From the NCBI GenBank assembly GCA_902554745.1, contig CACDQA010000002.1:1-64000 (forward strand): a stretch of DNA of 64,000 nt, read 5' to 3'. A program made the translations under genes and the position numbers. The DNA is from an uncultured Pelagibacteraceae bacterium. Lineage in GTDB: Bacteria > Pseudomonadota > Alphaproteobacteria > Pelagibacterales > Pelagibacteraceae. A model generated the notes under the pieces. The model was not told where the DNA came from. It ran no database searches and saw nothing but the letters and a program-made list of their open reading frames with translations. Positions within the stretch are counted from its first letter, which is position 1. Every line of letters begins with the position of its first letter. Below are positions 62,482 to 64,000 of the stretch, piece by piece.

Positions 62482-64000
62482 TGTTACATAATTCTCAGAA
62501 AGATTTTTTAAAAAGGCACATTGGACCTTCGAATGAAGATCAAAATAAAATGCTTAAGGAACTTAATTACAAATCACTAGATGATTTAATCAAAAGTACA
62601 GTTCCAGAAAAGATCCAATTGAAAGATGAATTAAATATTGGTGAGTCTAATTCAGAATATGAAGCATTAAGAAAATTAAAAGCGATTTCGAAAAAAAATC
62701 AAATTTACTCTAACTTTATAGGGATGGGTTATTATGGCACTTATACGCCATATGTAATTTTAAGAAATATTTTAGAAAATCCAGGTTGGTACACTTCATA
62801 TACACCTTATCAACCCGAGGTAGCTCAAGGAAGATTAGAAATGCTGCTTAATTTCCAACAAATGATAGTTGATTTTACAGGAATGGATATTGCAAATGCA
62901 TCTTTATTAGATGAAGGAACAGCGGCTGCAGAAGCAATGGGGTTAAGTCATAGATTAAATAAAAAAGATAGTAATTTAGTTTTTGTCTCAGAAAATTGTC
63001 ACCCACAAACAATAGATGTAATCCAAACAAGAGCAGAACCAATGGGATTAAAAGTACTTGTTGGAAATGAAGATGAAGTATTAGGTCAATTAAAGGAAGA
63101 TTTAGTTTGTGGTATATTACAATATCCAGGAACTTTAGGAGATATAAAAGATCCTAGTGAAGCAATTAGTAAAATTCATAAAATAAATGGTAAAGCAATA
63201 TTAGCTTGTGATTTATTAGCACTTGCTAAATTAAAAACACCAAGAGAATTAGGTGCTGATATTGCAGTTGGAAGTTCTCAAAGATTTGGAATTCCTATGG
63301 GTTACGGTGGACCTCATGCTGCCTTCTTTGCAACAAAAGACGAATACAAAAGATCTATGCCAGGAAGAATTGTGGGTGTCTCTGTTGATAGACATGGAAA
63401 CAAAGCATACAGATTATCATTACAAACTAGGGAGCAACATATAAGAAGAGATAAAGCTACAAGTAATATTTGTACTGCTCAAGCTTTGTTGGCAATTGTG
63501 TCAGCAGCATATGCTATTTATCATGGTCCCGAGGGTATCCGAATTATAGCTGAGAGAGTCTCTCAATTAGCTAAAAACTTTGCAGATAAATTAAAACAAT
63601 CAGGATATGAAATATATTCAGATCATTTCTTTGATACAGTTACAATTGTTACTAAAGATAAAACTGATCAAATCTTTAAAAATGCTTTAGATCAAAAGGT
63701 AAACATTAGAAGAGTAAATTCTGAAATGCTAGCTGTTTCTTTTGATGAAAAGAAAAATGTTTATAGAGTAAATCAATTACTAAAAATTTTTAATGCAGCA
63801 GAATCAATTAAAAAGGAAGATCCAACAGTAAGTTTACCCAATCTTCCAAAAAATTTATTAAGAACTTCAAAATATTTAGAACATCCTGTTTTTAATTCTT
63901 ATCATTCGGAAACAGAGATGCTTAGATATTTAAAAAAATTAGAAGATAAGGATATAGCTTTAAATAGAACTATGATTGCACTTGGCTCATGTACTATGAA
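62481..64000 (+). CDS. gcvP: Glycine dehydrogenase (decarboxylating), P protein, N-terminal part
   Basis: PLP enzyme that decarboxylates glycine and loads the lipoyl arm. The open frame starts at ATG 62481 and runs off the window after about 506 codons, which is why the track misses it. Visible blocks are KDFLKRHIGPSNEDQNKML, NFIGMGYYGTYTPYVI, YTPYQPEVAQGRLEMLLNFQ, LLDEGTAAAEAM, GSSQRFGIPMGYGGPHAAFF and MPGRIVGVSVDRHG. It appears to be the single long form (N- and C-halves fused), since the frame continues past the P1-type half. The PLP lysine lies beyond the edge. Confidence 0.96.
   Translation, partial: MLHNSQKDFLKRHIGPSNEDQNKMLKELNYKSLDDLIKSTVPEKIQLKDELNIGESNSEYEALRKLKAISKKNQIYSNFIGMGYYGTYTPYVILRNILENPGWYTSYTPYQPEVAQGRLEMLLNFQQMIVDFTGMDIANASLLDEGTAAAEAMGLSHRLNKKDSNLVFVSENCHPQTIDVIQTRAEPMGLKVLVGNEDEVLGQLKEDLVCGILQYPGTLGDIKDPSEAISKIHKINGKAILACDLLALAKLKTPRELGADIAVGSSQRFGIPMGYGGPHAAFFATKDEYKRSMPGRIVGVSVDRHGNKAYRLSLQTREQHIRRDKATSNICTAQALLAIVSAAYAIYHGPEGIRIIAERVSQLAKNFADKLKQSGYEIYSDHFFDTVTIVTKDKTDQIFKNALDQKVNIRRVNSEMLAVSFDEKKNVYRVNQLLKIFNAAESIKKEDPTVSLPNLPKNLLRTSKYLEHPVFNSYHSETEMLRYLKKLEDKDIALNRTMIALGSCTM

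Noticed and set aside
63253-63444. 63-codon ORF in another frame at the right end
   Set aside because: It is embedded in the strong gcvP reading frame, which is open to the window edge.
1-64000. CRISPR array, insertion sequence, prophage or toxin-antitoxin system
   Set aside because: No regularly spaced repeats, transposase, integrase, phage structural gene or recognisable toxin pair was seen.

Overview
The window is about 70% A+T, densely packed and free of mobile elements. It has the features of a marine SAR11 (Pelagibacterales, Alphaproteobacteria) chromosome: a proteorhodopsin, a tandem glycine riboswitch ahead of gcvT, many 1-4 base gene overlaps, convergent genes whose stop codons overlap, and very short spacers. 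The lineage is inferred from gene content and style; no rRNA is present. About 70 genes, one tRNA, one riboswitch, three good terminators and several candidate operators can be supported.

Layout. 1-4029: end of a probable cell-division gene, then lpxC-bamD-ligA (lipid A, outer-membrane assembly, DNA ligase). 4021-12912: pepP, uvrD, an AsmA-like protein, fumC, a MazG/PRA-PH-like protein, nadC and nadA. 13028-16125: an accessory-looking patch of surface functions (polytopic membrane protein, tRNA-Leu(GAG), TPR-sulfotransferase). 16129-20586: ygfZ, a dihydroorotase, an SMR pump and propionyl-CoA synthetase. 20797-24694: a blue-type proteorhodopsin with its own terminator, then desaturase-ferredoxin-ferredoxin reductase-GST. 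24699-25426: dksA followed by two tiny, translationally coupled membrane ORFs missed by the ORF track. 25505-30308: GT39-GT2-DUF1800-DUF1501, apparently one operon. 30633-35465: a complete compact urease cluster ureDABCEFG. 35475-37172: umuDC with a well-formed SOS promoter. 37300-44517: small proteins, a VOC protein, a GFA-like protein, glycerate kinase, TolC, recA, alaS. 44509-53506: icd, psd-pssA-glycosyltransferase-rlmE, a CBS-less guaB, a TPR protein, guaA, a glyoxalase, an alkyltransferase-like protein and panB. 53507-60805: terC, a TRAP transporter (dctPQM), and the 5-oxoprolinase genes pxpA and pxpBC in divergent orientation with an EamA permease. 60844-64000: glycine riboswitch and gcvT-gcvH-gcvP, the last cut by the window edge.

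How the parts fit. Nitrogen and carbon scavenging dominate: urease, 5-oxoprolinase next to a TRAP importer, and glycine cleavage under glycine control. Light energy (proteorhodopsin) lies beside a ferredoxin-dependent redox operon. The umuDC promoter carries a perfect alphaproteobacterial LexA box, and recA has a near-match.

The strongest new reading is in the glycine riboswitch. Twelve bases at the 5' edge of aptamer 2 are perfectly complementary to the gcvT Shine-Dalgarno plus AUG, which suggests a direct translational ON switch. Other points for a second look are the coupled micro-ORFs behind dksA, the CBS-less IMP dehydrogenase, the DUF1800/DUF1501 glycosyltransferase operon, and palindromes in front of proteorhodopsin and its neighbour. 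No stretch over 300 bases lacks a gene or RNA element. I saw no CRISPR array, insertion sequence, prophage or replication origin.
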